64,000 nucleotides of DNA from Acanthaster planci (GCF_001949145.1 NW_019091368.1:1320138-1384137), one strand, 5' to 3'. Shown: positions 25,801 to 40,800, numbered from the stretch's first letter. The notes: generated by a model from the sequence alone, not told the origin. Numbers and translations are program-made.

Positions 25801-28800
25801 AGTCTACGGTAGTGGCTACAGCCACTTCCCATTCAGCTGTGTGTGATTTCAAGCCGTAGCAAAGTGATTCGGACGTAGTCTTTGGCTTGAAATAGCACAG
25901 TATCTGGTGGTATCCACAGGAGAGTGAGTCACACCCGGCAGTAAACCAAATAAAGCGGGCACATCGGTACTCATGAAAAGCCAGATCTAGAGAGCACTAC
26001 TTGCCTCTAGCTTGGTCAGCATGGCGATGACGTGTATCCTCCTCTCCCACACCATGCGCCACCAGTCCTTGACGGTGCTCTCCATGGGGCCCTGAGCAGC
26101 CAGGTACTGGCAGGTGTCCCTGGCAATGGGGATCTTGATGTTGGAGGCGTTGATGTAGCCTGTGCTGTTGTCGTGCATAGGGGCCAGCTCAATCCTCTTG
26201 TCCTGAACATTTCAGGAGGAAAGACCGAGGTTGGTCAATAAGAACTGTATGGTGTGTCAAGAAAAAGGCTGTCGATTTCGTTCAACTCTGCTTAAAAAGT
26301 AGGCAAAAGCTGCTATTTTGAGTCTGCCATGGTGAACAAGAGTGTAGTTTGTTCCAGTCTTTTGGACAACTTGTGATATTAACCCTAAGAGTCATCAACC
26401 ATTCACTTTTTTGAGGATTAAGGACTGTTATGGTTAAAATAGCCAAATGGCTTTAAACAGCCATTGAACATTGTTAGACGAATGCAAATGCCAATTAGAT
26501 AAAATGCAAATTTCTATGTACCTCACGGACAAAAGGATAACAGTGAGACAATAAATAAATGATGACGACAAACAGAGTTTTTCTTTCTCAGAATAAAAAG
26601 AAATGCGGGAACATGAAATGTAAATTTTACATCAAAGTATGCAAGAACAAAAATTACACTTGGCACATTGCTTTACATTGAAATTTTCGGAGAGCAAATT
26701 TGTCCGGTCACAAACCACACTTACAAAACATAAACAAGATTACCTCATTGTCAGCTCTCTACAGTTTATATAGAAAACAAAACTACCCCAGCAAACATAC
26801 AGACATATTAAACTTACAAAAACAAAAGAACTTTTACAAAAGAGCAAACAGGCAACAAAGCCAAGCAAGAAAGAGAACTTGCATCGGAATTACCATAAAA
26901 AATAGATACTAAACAAACAACAAACACAAGATCACAATTCACATGGAGATAGACGTCAAAGAAATAGTCCTTATTAAAACCAGATCTTTAAATACCAAAT
27001 ATTCACCACTTTGTTGACCGTCTTACTTTTAAAAACTGTTTGTATTCACCTCGTATGGGAGCACATCTTTGAAGCGGTTCCTGTGCTCATTGTCGGGGAG
27101 TTGAGCAGTGTAGAAGATGGCGTTGGGTCTTTTCTTGGGGATGAGTTCATACTCTGTAAAGACCTGACCGTTTTTGAGGTGTTCTTCAAGGATCTTCCTC
27201 TGTTGAATAGAACAGAACAGAAAACTTCCAAATTAGGAAGAGGGAAAAAAAACCCACTTCTTCACCTCAGGTAAATGTTTACAGCTAATCAAATCTAAAA
27301 CTCTCCTGGAACAAATGAGATGAGTCTCTCATTTTACATCTCCTCATGTCTTGAAATCTGTTGACCGCAAGACAATGATCCAGTTTGGAATTTCAACAGT
27401 GTCTAATAGAAATTGTGTGATTATTTGAATATGGAATGTAGTACAACACTTAATTGTTTAATTGTTGGAAACAATATTTAACGTGTGTATAAGCTTCTTT
27501 TAGAAATTTGTATCAACCCGAAACATCCTAAGTTCTCTACTTTCAAGACTGTTCGTTACACACTCAGGGAGCAAGGTTTGTTAATTGAATAGCATTCATT
27601 TAACATTCATCTTTTTTCATAATCTGAATCCCATAAACAATAAAAAGTCCTTACAAGTCCTGAATCCTGCAAGTTCAATATAACTGTTCACACACCATAA
27701 GGAGTTTGGCTTCAGACTTACTCGAGCATCTCTTGGGTGTTTAGGATCATCTTCATCGTCTTCTTCTTTTCCCCCCGGCCTGACTAACGTCAGACCACTC
27801 ATTGCTGCCAGCTTCAAGGGCCCCATGTAGTCATTCTTCTCTTTGTCTACGCTGTCGGCACTCTGGGTCACCTCCTCTGGCTCCGACTCCTGAGACGTGC
27901 TGTGACCATTGGTAACCTGCGTAGCATGCTCCGGGCCGGCCTGCGTTAGCTGAGATGCTTTGAGACGCTCTCCCTCGTTGATGGAAGGCTTGGAGGAGAA
28001 GTTGGCAGGAGGGGAGGGCAAGGGTCCCACCAAGGCTGTCTCAACGATTCCCGAGTCCCGCTGGTTGAGCTGCGACCTGGACGGGTCCACCAAGTTGGCC
28101 TTGTCGATGTGCAACATGGCAAACTGGCCAGGGTTAAGCTCCTGCATTTCGGGACTAAGTGGTTCGGGGCTCTGCTGCAACCCACTGTCCCTGTTCGGTG
28201 GTACAGTTTGGGAGCTCAGGGTGGTCGGTCGCCGGTGTTCGACTTGGGCAAAGTCCGATGCATAGGTTAAGACTGAATTTTCAGGCACCGTGGTTTGAGT
28301 ACTGATGTACATTTCCGGGTTGTGCCCGGGCAGTTTGAACTGACGAGGTGGGCTACCGACACTATTTGGTGATAAATTGGAATCAATGTCACTGGTGTCG
28401 GCAAACTCACTAGGGGGACGCACCAAAGGGATGTGGTAATCCTTAGAGTATTTGGGGCTCTGCACTTGAGAGTCCACAGGGAATGTTCCGTCAGGTAGAA
28501 AGACAGTACCTGGGTCCTCGTAACCAGCAGGGGCCTGTAAGATGGGGACCTCGGTGGGGCTTGTGCTTCCAGAATTGTGCATGACCAGGTTGCCAGTAGC
28601 ACTGTGTGGAGGGGAGGAAGGGAACGCCTGCTGGCCCACAAACATGTTCATGTTCTGTGCACCAAAGTCCTGCGGCCTGCTCACGTCGTTACTGAGGTGG
28701 AGATTCTGGAAGGCTTCCATGGGCAGGGACTGCGCGACATTGCCGCTGGAGGTGCTCATGTCCGACTCCATGGAGCTCAGACCCTGGTGGACCTCATGGA

Positions 28801-31800
28801 GGGGATGGATGGTCACGTGCTGCAGTCGCCTACTGACTAGGTCAGGGCTGCTGCTGCTGACCTGATAGTTCTGCCAGTTCTGCCGGGCCAGGTCTGGCGT
28901 GCTTGTGCTCCCCCGCGGGTATGGAGGCGGAGGTCTGAACTTGTTTTTGAGCAGCTTGGCCGCTATGTACTCCTCCGTGGTTTGGAGGTGGGAGGTGAGT
29001 TCCGGCACACTGTAGGTATGGATGATGGCCGAGTGGTTCCCTGGGCCGTACATCATGTGGTGGAGGGGCGCCGACTCCCAAAATTGTCCCGGGTGATGGC
29101 TGGGGAGGCCGCCATAGCTGAGCCGATACTGGTGTCTGTACTGGTTGCTGTTGTGGGTGTGGCTACGCTGCCGTAGCTCAGGCTGCTGGAACAGCCGACT
29201 GTCCACGTGACCGTAGGCTCCACTCCCGCTGCCTAGATTCCCCATGCTGGAGCTTTGGTCATGGTTCAGCATGATGATGTGCTGGCCATGCACGTTGGGG
29301 TTGTAGTCCGGGCTGGGCCGGTAGGCCGGCAGGGCAGCCTGCAGCTTGGCCTTTAGAAGCTCATTCCCGGGCAGGCTGAGGTTGGAAGACGTCGGGGAGA
29401 CCTGCATGGGGAGAACCTGGTTGGCCGAGTTGACGCTGTAGACGCTGCCATTGTGATTGGCCACTCGGAGGTTGCCGTTGGCATAGGCATGGTGGTCAGC
29501 TGTGGACGGCCTTTCCAGGCTGAGCTGGGACATGGTGAACTGACCATGGTTGTCTTGAGCCCACTGGTGGTCAAGACTGAGTTGAGACTGGGTGAAAGTT
29601 GGACCATCAGGTGCCATTGTCTGATGAATGGATTCTATCATACAAAAGAAAAGGCTTGTGAACAGTTTTGTAAAGAACACGCAAGCTTTTATGCATCACA
29701 AAAACTTCTCAGAAGTTCCTCATGAACCACTGACAAGCTTTGAAATCATTGATTGAAAAAGCTGTTAGCAATTATATGCTGCAAGTTAAGGAATTAATTG
29801 TAAGCCTGGCCAATTTAACCACTTATCCAATGACGTTCACTGGGCTGGAATAAGAGGAATACTGTTGGTTTATCCTGTGTTCAAAATTCCTAGCCCCTTG
29901 ATTTTTCCCCCCCTGAAAATTAAGCTTCAGGAGTGTTTTTTTTGGGAGGTGTTTTGTAGCTACCGCAGATGTGCTTCTCCAAGGGTGAATTAAGTTGGTC
30001 CTTTGTTTAACTAGGTTTTTGCACAATGAAGGATTGTGGAGGACTCGGGTATTATCGAGTAAAAATGTCCAGAACGTTAGAATAAAAATTACAAATAAAA
30101 AGTGCTAGATATGCTTACCATCTGACGAAAGATCCTTAATGTTGACGTTGCTCTGCTCCGTCTGCTCATTGCGCTTTCGGAGGGTCGGCCTTCTCTCGAT
30201 GGAGCCGCCGCGGTACGAGCTGTTGCTGATCAACTTCCTCTTGTCAAAACCCGAGATGCCGTCCAAGGATACTTCTAGGGCAGCGGGCCTGAGGAAGATC
30301 AAAAAGGATGATGGAGGAAGTTCTACAACAACTGTTGGCAGCCCTGTGATAACTTGGAACTGAGACAACTTCAAACTGTACAACAGTTATGCATGCCTGA
30401 AAGTACAGGTTATGTGTTTGGAAATCTGATATTAACTACTGTTTAAAACTGATGAAAGCATGTCTACGAACAACCTCATAACAGGAATGCAAGTTCCCCG
30501 CTTACTATTTCAAGAGCTGTTTGTTTCCAATTTTGGAAGCCGTAACCAGACAGCTGGGGTTACTGACTGAGAATAATAGGTCCAGTTTTTTGAGGAAAAC
30601 TCAATTTCTAACAGCACTGACATAGCGCTCAGCAAGCACTGAGCATACCTGTACAGTGGTTCATATACATGTTGGCGACGAGCAAGAAAACCAAATTACC
30701 AACTCCCGAAGCCAAACACAACCAACCAATCACCAGAGACTCACTTGGTGTTAGCCAGACACATCTTGTAGAACTGCTGCTGCGTCTTGCACATCCTCCA
30801 GACATACTTGGCCGTCTCGGCGTCCTCCACTTGGAACTGCACTGTCTCCTCGTTGTGCGCCGTCTCGATGCCAAACAGACGCCTATTGTGACCCATGTTG
30901 ACTATGTCACTCCACCTAGGCAGTCGCAATCATCAATATTCATTACTGCATGCGGCTGATTTTAGCGTCTCAAACACCCCCCCTTCCCCGACCCGCCCTG
31001 GAGGAAAAAAACAGTCTTGAGTGCTGCCTGCCTGTTTTGCATCTGTATTAATACATTTTGTTGGCTCGTGACATAGCATCATCTATTAACGAGTTCATTA
31101 TTAAGTAATAAGGCACATTCCTAAAGACGTACCAAGATACATGACTATGATGCAGGTATGTGTATGACAATGGAACATGTAAATGACTTACTTGAATGTA
31201 ACTGTAGGCTGCCCGTTGAGATGTTTGACAAAGATGCCGAGGGAGGAGGCACCCAGAAGCAACTCTTGACCTGACTCATCCTGGAGGGAGAAGAGACAAG
31301 TACAGCAATCACACTGCAAGGTTAGCCAGAGTCACTGTCTCCACCCTGATCAGGCTCATCTTCCCTAGAACTATCACAACTGCCAGTTCTCTGGGGTTTG
31401 TGAGGTGTCAGGACTGTACTGTCAAGCCAGTGTTGGACTGTGTTCAAGTTACTTGGCTGAAGCCATGGCAAAGACAGCCTTCCACGGTGATGGCTATGCT
31501 TACTGTCGGTGGGTCCCTACATATTTCCAATAGAGTGACGACCTAGACCTAGCTCTGGACAACAGAGTTGGATGCAGCCTAAGGTAGGGAATAATACGGA
31601 TGATCATGGATGCGACTGGCTAGCGGCTGCAATAATTTCTGCTCTAAGCGGAGTGCTGTTGAACTTAAAGAGCTCCAAGAAATTGACCTCCTCCGCTTGT
31701 GATTCAAATGCTAACACAGAATCAGTCCTCCATCCAAACCTGTCTGTGCAGTTGTCAGAGTATGCAGGGTTCCAGCTGCCAAGTTGCTAACGGCCAAAGT

Positions 31801-34800
31801 GTTAGCTGTATGCATATGATTGCACACTCTCTTACGAGGCCATACTAAGTACAATTTTTTCTTGAGAGTTTCCAGGTGCATCAGGATTACAGCTAAACGT
31901 TGTAAATATTCGCCATTTGGTGACAGTGGTGAGTGACAGCTGAATTCACCCAGGTGCAGCTAGTGCCAAGGTACTCCCACTGATGCAACTAATTTTTGTT
32001 GCGTGTAATCTGTCCACACTCCAAATTGGTTACAACATGTTGATGCCAAGGGCCACCTTGTCAGGGGGAAAAAACCTCACCTTTGCCGGATAGGTCTCCT
32101 GGCCGTAACCTTCAAGCTGCGAGGTCTCGGTGATGTAAGCCAACTCTGCCATGTCTGGTGACATCCCGGCATGATTGGTGTAGGCGTTGATGACCTCCTG
32201 GATTAGATCGGACAGGATCTCGGGGTCAGAGGTCAGATTCTGCATCAGCGAGAGAGAAAAGACAGCTCTGTTACACGCTGGGAAATTTGCTGGAAGGGCA
32301 AATGAAATGCACAGCACACAGTACGCAACTTGGTTAGATTATTGTCTGGCAAGAAACTGTAGATTATGAATGTGAGGCCCGCTCCCCATGCCCTTCTGTG
32401 TAATGGCACAGCTGGGAGGGTGAAATCTCTTGTGGAAACTCAATTTTTGGTTTTTGTCAGAAATGACATTTGTGATATTTCAGGTTTTACGAACAAAAAC
32501 AACGGAAAGGAATGTGACGGTTTCTGGGAAGATTTATAGGGCCTCTGTATTACACTCAACTGTTTCAAAGCTTTCTTCTCAGCTGTGTAAAGTCGAACTC
32601 CTGTGAACTAATTTACTTTCAATATGCCATAGAACAGCGGCATGACATTTTGAATTGACTATCTTGGCGAACGGAAAAATGTCTTAATGCTTTGGTCTGA
32701 AGTATTCTTTTCATGAACCTTACCATTTAAGTTAGTAAAAAAAAATGGCCCACTAAAAAGTAATGAATAAAACAATTTTCCACAAAATTTAAACTTTCCA
32801 TAGAAGAGAATTAATTCAAATTTTACTTGCAAGTAACTGTCACTGGTTACACAAAGATCAAAGCAGGAAAAACAGAATCATAAAAAGTGGAATGCAATGA
32901 CATCGGCCAAAATAAAATACATAAATAAAATTAACTTGATACTTCCAGTAAGCCTTTTGTTGCATGCAGTAATTCATAAGTTAATTCCCAGGGGGAAAGC
33001 ACAGGCCATGGACTTGCACCAGCAGGCCCAAATGCCATCCCACAGGTAAGTCCGAGGTAAAATATGCCATCAGAAGTAATGGGATACATGGAGAATAAAT
33101 ACATTGCTTCAGAAAAGCACTGCATGAGCGCACTTATACAAACAGACCGTGCGACCGCCTTTGCACAGATTAAATATTAAACTGACACTGTAAAATACAT
33201 GTATCACTCACAGGAGTTGTTTTCAGAAAAAAGGGGCCAGCTTTGAAAAAATTACCATGAAAAATACTGGAATGGGGGGAAATTACACAAGTGATACTGC
33301 TGAAAAATATTTGTTTTGATTTACTTTCCCCACTATCGAAAAGCAGTGGAAACAGATTAAAAATTAAACTGACACTGTAAAATACATGAACATGTATCAC
33401 TCACAGGAGTTGTTTTCAAGGGAAAAAAGGGGGCCAGCTTTGAAAAAGAAACTACCATGAAAAAAACACAAGAATGGGAGAAAAAAACCTCAAGTGATGC
33501 CGTTGAAAATTATTTGTTTTGGTTTACTTTTCTTGGAAATTTGGCATTCATAAACAATCGAAAAGAAATTATCCTTCACAGTCGAAAAGTTCAAAAATAA
33601 GGAATTAGCCGACTTCTCAGACCTTCCTACCTTTGGGAGTAGCACAAAATCTTGGAGGTATTCCACTGTGTGTCGTTGCTGGTCATAGTCCCCAAACTCA
33701 GCTGGAAAAAGGGTTGAAGAAACAAAAGCGGGTATTAAAATATAAAAATGACTTCATGACGAAGATATTTCTGCCAGCAGGACAAAACCTACAAAAAGTC
33801 AGAACACCACATTCATTTTCAGGGGGGGGGTGATGGTCAGACCACCCTTGGAGAGAAGTGCTCGAAGAAACATTGCACGAGTTTCAAAATGGATGAAGAT
33901 ATGAGCAAAGTGTACCCTTTTCTGAACCTTTGAACTTTTGAACTATTATCAACAAGTTCCATCTGCCGATGCAGAAAATTATCCACAAGTTATGGGAAAA
34001 AATTAAAATCCAAAAATCCCACCGTGTGAGTGAGCTTGGGAATCTCCATCCAACGGAACACAGTAGGACCGTTTTGCTCATGGGCAGGTTGCACAGCACA
34101 GAGACGACCATTAAGAACAACAGCACATGTCAATGCCACATTAAAATTGCCACAATCATTTCTGTAGCATTAGCTACCTTGTACTGCATAGCTGGCAAGC
34201 AACACAGCTTGTTCTGGGCTGCACGGCAGTATTCCTTCAATAATGTCGGTTTTGAGTTGCAAGAAATACAGGTATCTGAAAAAGAAGAAAAAAAAAAAAA
34301 AAAGCAGACAAGCACCAGGTTACAAAATGCAATGTTTTTTTTGGAATGACCGAGTAAAATTTAACAACTCATCAAAAGCAAGAGTTGAAGTGCATCAACG
34401 CGTATGACGTCAATTCTACAGATTGCACTGCTGCCAATACCGGCATAATTAAATTCAAAGAAAAAAAATTTTTATTACAATGAATTCAAGTATGCCTAGG
34501 TGCATGTGAAACTCACATTTACACAGGTAGGTCTTTTGAAACTGCTCTACAAAAAACACAGTTCTTTATTTGATGTGAAGGTTTTTAAAACTAAAAATTG
34601 TCTTCCAAAATCGACAGATTTTTTCCCTGTACCTACATGCATAATACAATTTGTACATACATCAGACAATACATGTATGCTTGGGTTTGTAGCTCTATGG
34701 TTTTACTTTAATTGCTCTCATTTCCATGTATTTCACATTTAAATGTACCCACAAGCAGGTGTATACCTATGTTCAATGTACCCGTACATCCATTTATTGT

Positions 34801-37800
34801 CCACATCCAGCAAATTCAGAACTTCACAGCACACAACAAATACACCACCATACCAATGTAAATTGTGAATAATATATCAGTTTTTACAATTAGACGATGG
34901 TTATACGTGTACAGAGGATTTTGGTCATGCATATATACAATACATATATTCATGTACCGGTACATGTACAGACTTGTACAAAATGTAACATCTACTTCTA
35001 TTCTAAACCTGTTTATACTAAATAGATTGTATAATTGTCTGTGTGTGATTCCCGAGTGTAAAATTTTGGTCCATGCTTCGAACTTGTCTCCATGGGCTGC
35101 TGTAATGTACCAGTAGACTGTAGACTGGTACGTGCATATTCCTGAGATCTGGAGAATTCTGTAGAAATAATCGGGTTACAAAATGGCAGAATGTTTCACA
35201 ATGCCTTACACCCACATGCTGCACATCAAGCTTAATGCTTCAGGTATTCACCATCCTACGATATTTGACACTCCCCCTCAACCCATTAAGCTATAATCAA
35301 GAGGTTCTGAAAAAGTCTGAAATCATGGCCCAATGTAAGTTTGCAATCTAATTTAGTTAAGTGTATGTAATAATCAGACTATTTCTAATATGGTACTCAT
35401 ATATGGCACAAAACATCATACATGTGTTAAAAAAAGTAACCCTTGGACTTGAATTGTATTTTTGTCAAGTGTACACAGTAGAAGTTTATTTGCTAGTCTT
35501 TTGATATCTGTAGTTGGATTTTTAATACACATGTGTAGTATTTCATCATTTGGTTGCCTTGACCTACCGGTATCACAGGTCAGTGTACAAGTACATGAAC
35601 TGGTGAATAAATGTGTCAACATCAAATTGTTAGACAGACCAATCCACAGAAAATGTCTAAAGCCATGCCTCTAATCCCCTCCTACCCCACTGTCAATTTA
35701 ACAATGACAGCAGGCAGGCTATTTGATGCTGTATGTGTACAATGTAAATGGGCAAGTTGGACGACATGTGTACTTGCTGGAAATTTATAGCATAACGCAC
35801 AGCAACTATACACGTGCACTAGTAGACATGCGCTTGCATTCCTGTTTTACATACAAAGTGTGGACATTCCCTTGTTCTCCTGTGGTTAAGGAAACTTGAG
35901 GAAAATGCTCCTTTGAGCTGAATATTTGATGATGATTCCCTGGACTGTTCCTCTTTGGTTTGCCACAGATAACCTTGACCCCAAAATGCCTCTGAAACTG
36001 TTCTTCAGAGAGGGGGAAGCATTATGTGGACTTGTGCGAGTCCACACTACGCCATCGCACCCTATATTATGTGGACTTTTTTGTACAGAGGTCCACACTT
36101 TGTATACCACACCTGCACATGTTGGTACACCATATTAACCTCTGTGGTGTTTGAGCTGTGACTAAACTGTGACTGAATCCCACAAAATGGGTTTTGTGTG
36201 CTGTAATTGTGTCTCAGTTCTGGAAAGGCAGAGCAAACTGAGCTCTTCGTTTCAAAGTACATGTATTTCTCATTTTCTCATCCTCATGGAAATAGACATT
36301 ACATGGGTTGAGAAACACCGAGGCTTCCTATCCATTTACAAAGTGTAAGATTCTTTTAAAGGCTGTCAGAGGCTTTGACAAAGGGCATCTCATTTCTGCT
36401 GGCTTGGATCACAACTGTGCATCCACCATTAAGAGCTGTCATCCATGAAGATTCATCGAAGGACACATGATACCAAGAACACCTCCACCAATTTCAATAC
36501 ACAACATGGCATGTGTGCACTACGGCACTATCTTGTGCCTTTTATGCCTACAGTCTGGAGGGAGAAGGAAAATCCGCCATATCTAAGATTCCAGACAAGG
36601 CAAGCATTCTCAGATTTAAAGCAATACTGTAGAAAATGCCACCGATAAATCCAATTTATTTCATTGCACGGCTACCGTACCTTGCAAGGCAGAGCCGTTA
36701 TCGAGTGTCTACCACAGAACCATCAATTTTTACCATCAACGGAAAGCAATTTAATTAACAGTTTAATAAATGTGTAAAGTGAATGCAACATTTGTTTTAT
36801 CACAGTCTTGATAACTGATTTACATGCATATTTTGATCATAATTTTGTACATACCCGGTACATGTATATCAATATGCAAACCTTATCTCTTTACAATGCA
36901 ACTAAGAAAAACCACTGATATAAACAATGTGCATGTACATAGTAGGCATACTGATGTGCATTCTATGATGTCAAATCCTTTTAAAGTTTGATCTTGGAAA
37001 AAATTTCATTTTGATCTTGAAAAAAACAAAAGTTCAATTCAGTTCAATCCTTTATTGTCCAGACAAAAAATGGAAACTCTTCTTGTTCACTTTACCGTTA
37101 CATACACATTCATAACATATCAACATAATATAACATCACAGTAATTAGGCATTCTATTCATATTCAAATGCTTGATATAATTAATTTGGGACAATTAGTG
37201 AGTGTTTAGCCGTTACATACATGTATCTTAATAACATGAGTTTGGCAAGTTTCAGCTGTTTCAGTTAACAACTACATGTAACATCAGTTCAACCCCGTGT
37301 ACAGTGCATTTTGGAAAACCACAGCTCAAAAAAGGAAAGAAAAAACGTGACACTTTGAGTGGTTTTTGCATGAGTTAACTTCTGAAAAGCAATTACCCCA
37401 CAAGTTGCCATCATCAATGGCGACAGATATTTTGCGGTACTTTTGGCTTGTTTACTTTCAAAACTGAGTCCCCCCACAGATCCTGAAAAACAGGGGATGG
37501 GGTATTCAGGGGCTTTTGGGGGGTCACACCAAAAGAATGTAAATAATACTGTTTCATCCAGCGGGAGATTACGCAATCCATTTCGGAAATAAGGAAAACC
37601 AAACAGGAATTTCCAAACTGTCCATGGAAAAATTCAAGCCAATTTGCGGGTGAATGCACAGTACATAACAATCAAATGACAGATACTATTGGTACATATT
37701 TCTTTAAAAAATAAATACATGTACATTTTTGTCTTTATGTACATGTACAAGCTATGCATGTAATGTAAAAAAAAATGCCAAAGTTCATGTGTAAAGACAT

Positions 37801-40800
37801 ACAAAAATACTGATAAAAAGTGGTGATAATAATGTGTATTTTTATATTTCATGAAATAAAATTTGACCTTTGATATTTTGTGGCAGGATATGTACATGTA
37901 CCTGTACATATGGACTCATTATGCAGCTAGATTCAACTACATGTACAAAGATGCTAACTTGCCATTCTCCAGGCGGAGAAACTCTTGACACTTCCTGGAC
38001 ACAGTTTGAATTCATGTGGGTGTTGTACGGAACACCATAAAGTAATTTGGAATTTTTCCAAATTATGTACTCTAAAGGTAACGCTCAAGCACATGTATAA
38101 CATTCACAAATAACATAGGGCCTGTTTTCTGTCATTTAATTTCATATCTGCAGCCAATATATGCACACAGGTACATGTACAAGCAGGCTTGTGTTATCTA
38201 CATCGAGCAAAACTAAACGTTCGCTTACAGATAACGTGCATAAGCTTTGGAGTATTGGCTTGACGCATTGTTTTAGAATACACAGTTGCAAACTGCCATA
38301 CAAAAGCCGTACAAAATGTGGAATTTTTATTTGATTTGTGCCCAAACGTGGCTGTGCCCAGCAGGCTCGACTTGGCACAGTGAGTTAATGGTCTAGTTCT
38401 ATGGAACTGATGTAAAGCCAGCATCTGCAGCATGGCAACACTGCCCATGATAACTTGACATCATCACATGCCCCCATGAGAAAAGTCAGAGGACACCTCT
38501 GAGCAGGAACTGATGTCAGCGGTAAATTTGTTTTGAAAGGTTTACAAAAACAAACCAACAAAACACTGGACAAGGTGTAATTCTTCCATGTTACTGGCTG
38601 CACACATGTACAGTACATACATGTATCCTGCCAGTAGCAATTTATTTTTTAAGGTCTTAAAACCTCGAACACTGGGCAGGGTAATTCATCTGTGTCATCT
38701 GCCTGTAAGCTGAACCCAACAGCTATAACTAATTTGCTATGAGTCTCTCACATGAAAAAGAGTGGATTCTAGTCACATATCCATGTGGCAACTGTTAACA
38801 TTTCAACTACATTTTAACAGCCTGCTGCAGAAACACACTCACACAGATGATAGGGTAAGGGTTGGGAATGAGACAAACAGGAAGTGATCAACTATTTCTA
38901 CACTGTACATGTAGTTAGGCTCACTGCAAAAGCTTGCAGTGATTTCTTGGAATTCCTACATTACAGAGAACTGACACATTGGATCCTAGCAGCCCCCTTC
39001 CCCAAACTGAGCTCTTTATGTAGCTACCAATATGGTCCATGTACAGCAACGTGGATGAGCCATCTCTACACTGTTTGCAACCAGACCAGGATTTCCACCC
39101 AATAAAAAAGGATCAGTCTTCAGAGGATTTTGGAGGAATGCATGCATAACAAAGGCTTGTTGTGTGGGATCAAAAGGACTACTGGCATTTGAAGGATGGG
39201 GGAACAACAGAAACCACCTTGCTGGAATGTCCACGCATGGCTCACTGAATTTTTTTTTTGGATTGGGGGGAGGGAAAGATGTAGGTGCATATACACCGCC
39301 TCAGTGCCCGCTCAGTGAGAAAATAAAACGGTCATTCAGGTGTCTCCACCGGTTTGAAGACAAAAAAGGCACACTACACTGATTTGAATGATGGGAACAA
39401 GCTTAGTTTTATAATGTCAGTCAGTCCTACTTTTCATTTTTTCATTTGGAAAAAGAAATGGGCTTGCACAGACGGATTAGATTTTAACTTTGCACATTAC
39501 AGGGTATTTGTATCTGGTGCTGTTCAGGCTTTAAATGATGCAGGTTTAGGGGAGAAATGCCACATAAACTTAGCATGTGCAATCAGATTTTGTAAGTGGA
39601 CTGAAACAAGTGACCAGACCCATTTTATTTGTGGTAAAATAAAAAGATCAAAAACAGTTGAAAACCGCAAGAAAAAAACATGTACATTAAACCCCTTGGC
39701 TGAGAAATTATGGCCAAAGCTGTAGGTGTAACGTACATGTAGTCAAAATCGATCAAGTGATGTGCGAGACATACATGAAGTACAGCCAGAAATGTGGAGT
39801 GAGTTTTGGTTGACTTTGAAAGACAATTTGTCAAAAGCTACATACCAGTGAATATCATATTTCAAATTCGAATAGAAATATGTACTCCTTGAGTAAAGGA
39901 ACAGGGATGTCAAATTTCAATGGATAAAGGCAACGTGCATGTAAAACAGCATTCCATCATGAAACTTTCCATGCTTGTACCAATCCGTAAACTGCACATT
40001 ATAACAAAAAGCTTCTACTTAATCTTTGATGACAAACAGAAAACATCCGGTCTCTCCCCTCAACTCAAACATTTACCTTTACACCCTTCTGATTTTTAAT
40101 TTCAAATGCCACAAAAAAGTAGTTTGGGTCTGACCTTGTGATCTCCTGCCTGAGTTGATGGACATTAGAAGCGAAGAGCATGACGCAAAACCGGAGGACG
40201 GGGTCCTGGGCGTTCTTTTCCAGCTGCTTCTTGAGCGGCTTCTCCAGGTCCACCCAACGCAGCTTGTAGCCCTTGTTGATGTACTGGAGACCAAAGTACA
40301 TGGTCTAGATGGGAGAGTTGGAGAAAAAGAAAAACACACATACATGTATGCGTAAATAAACAGACCATACCCAGGGGGGAATAACATACTTGTTCCCGAT
40401 GCCACCTGTCCTCGTGTGGTCTCTCCAAGTCTGGTGACTGTCACAAAATGGAGACTTTCTTGCAAATGTGCAGTAACTGGGTCATTATTATACAAGTACA
40501 AATAGTCGTGATGTTTTGGGCTAAAAAAAACCCAACTTCTTGTGAAGTGATAAAATGATATCAACAGCGCCCTTGTTCATAAAACACGCAGAATACATGC
40601 ACCAACCTCACTTTACAATATTACATTATTTGGTAATTTGGGGGGACCAAAAATACTGAAAGCCTTGCCCAAGGGCAGGACATTTCTACAAGACTTGAAT
40701 TTGAGCACATCGAGCACCTAGTACAAACTTGAATTTTGTAATAAACTTCAGCGTACATGTACATGTATAAATGCTGATTAAAACCAGAAGATCTCCAGAG

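Noticed and set aside
39354-39725. 123-codon plus-strand open frame in phosphatase intron 2
   Set aside because: No similarity that I recognise, starts in low-complexity sequence, no flanking splice or promoter evidence. It could be a transposon scrap but this cannot be shown.
40065-40134. Extension of phosphatase exon 2 past the ACA AG|GTCAGA donor
   Set aside because: The open frame continues with an AAG|GTAAAT site further on, but the family requires the YLYFLQLK block next, which is supplied exactly in phase by exon 3 from the earlier donor.
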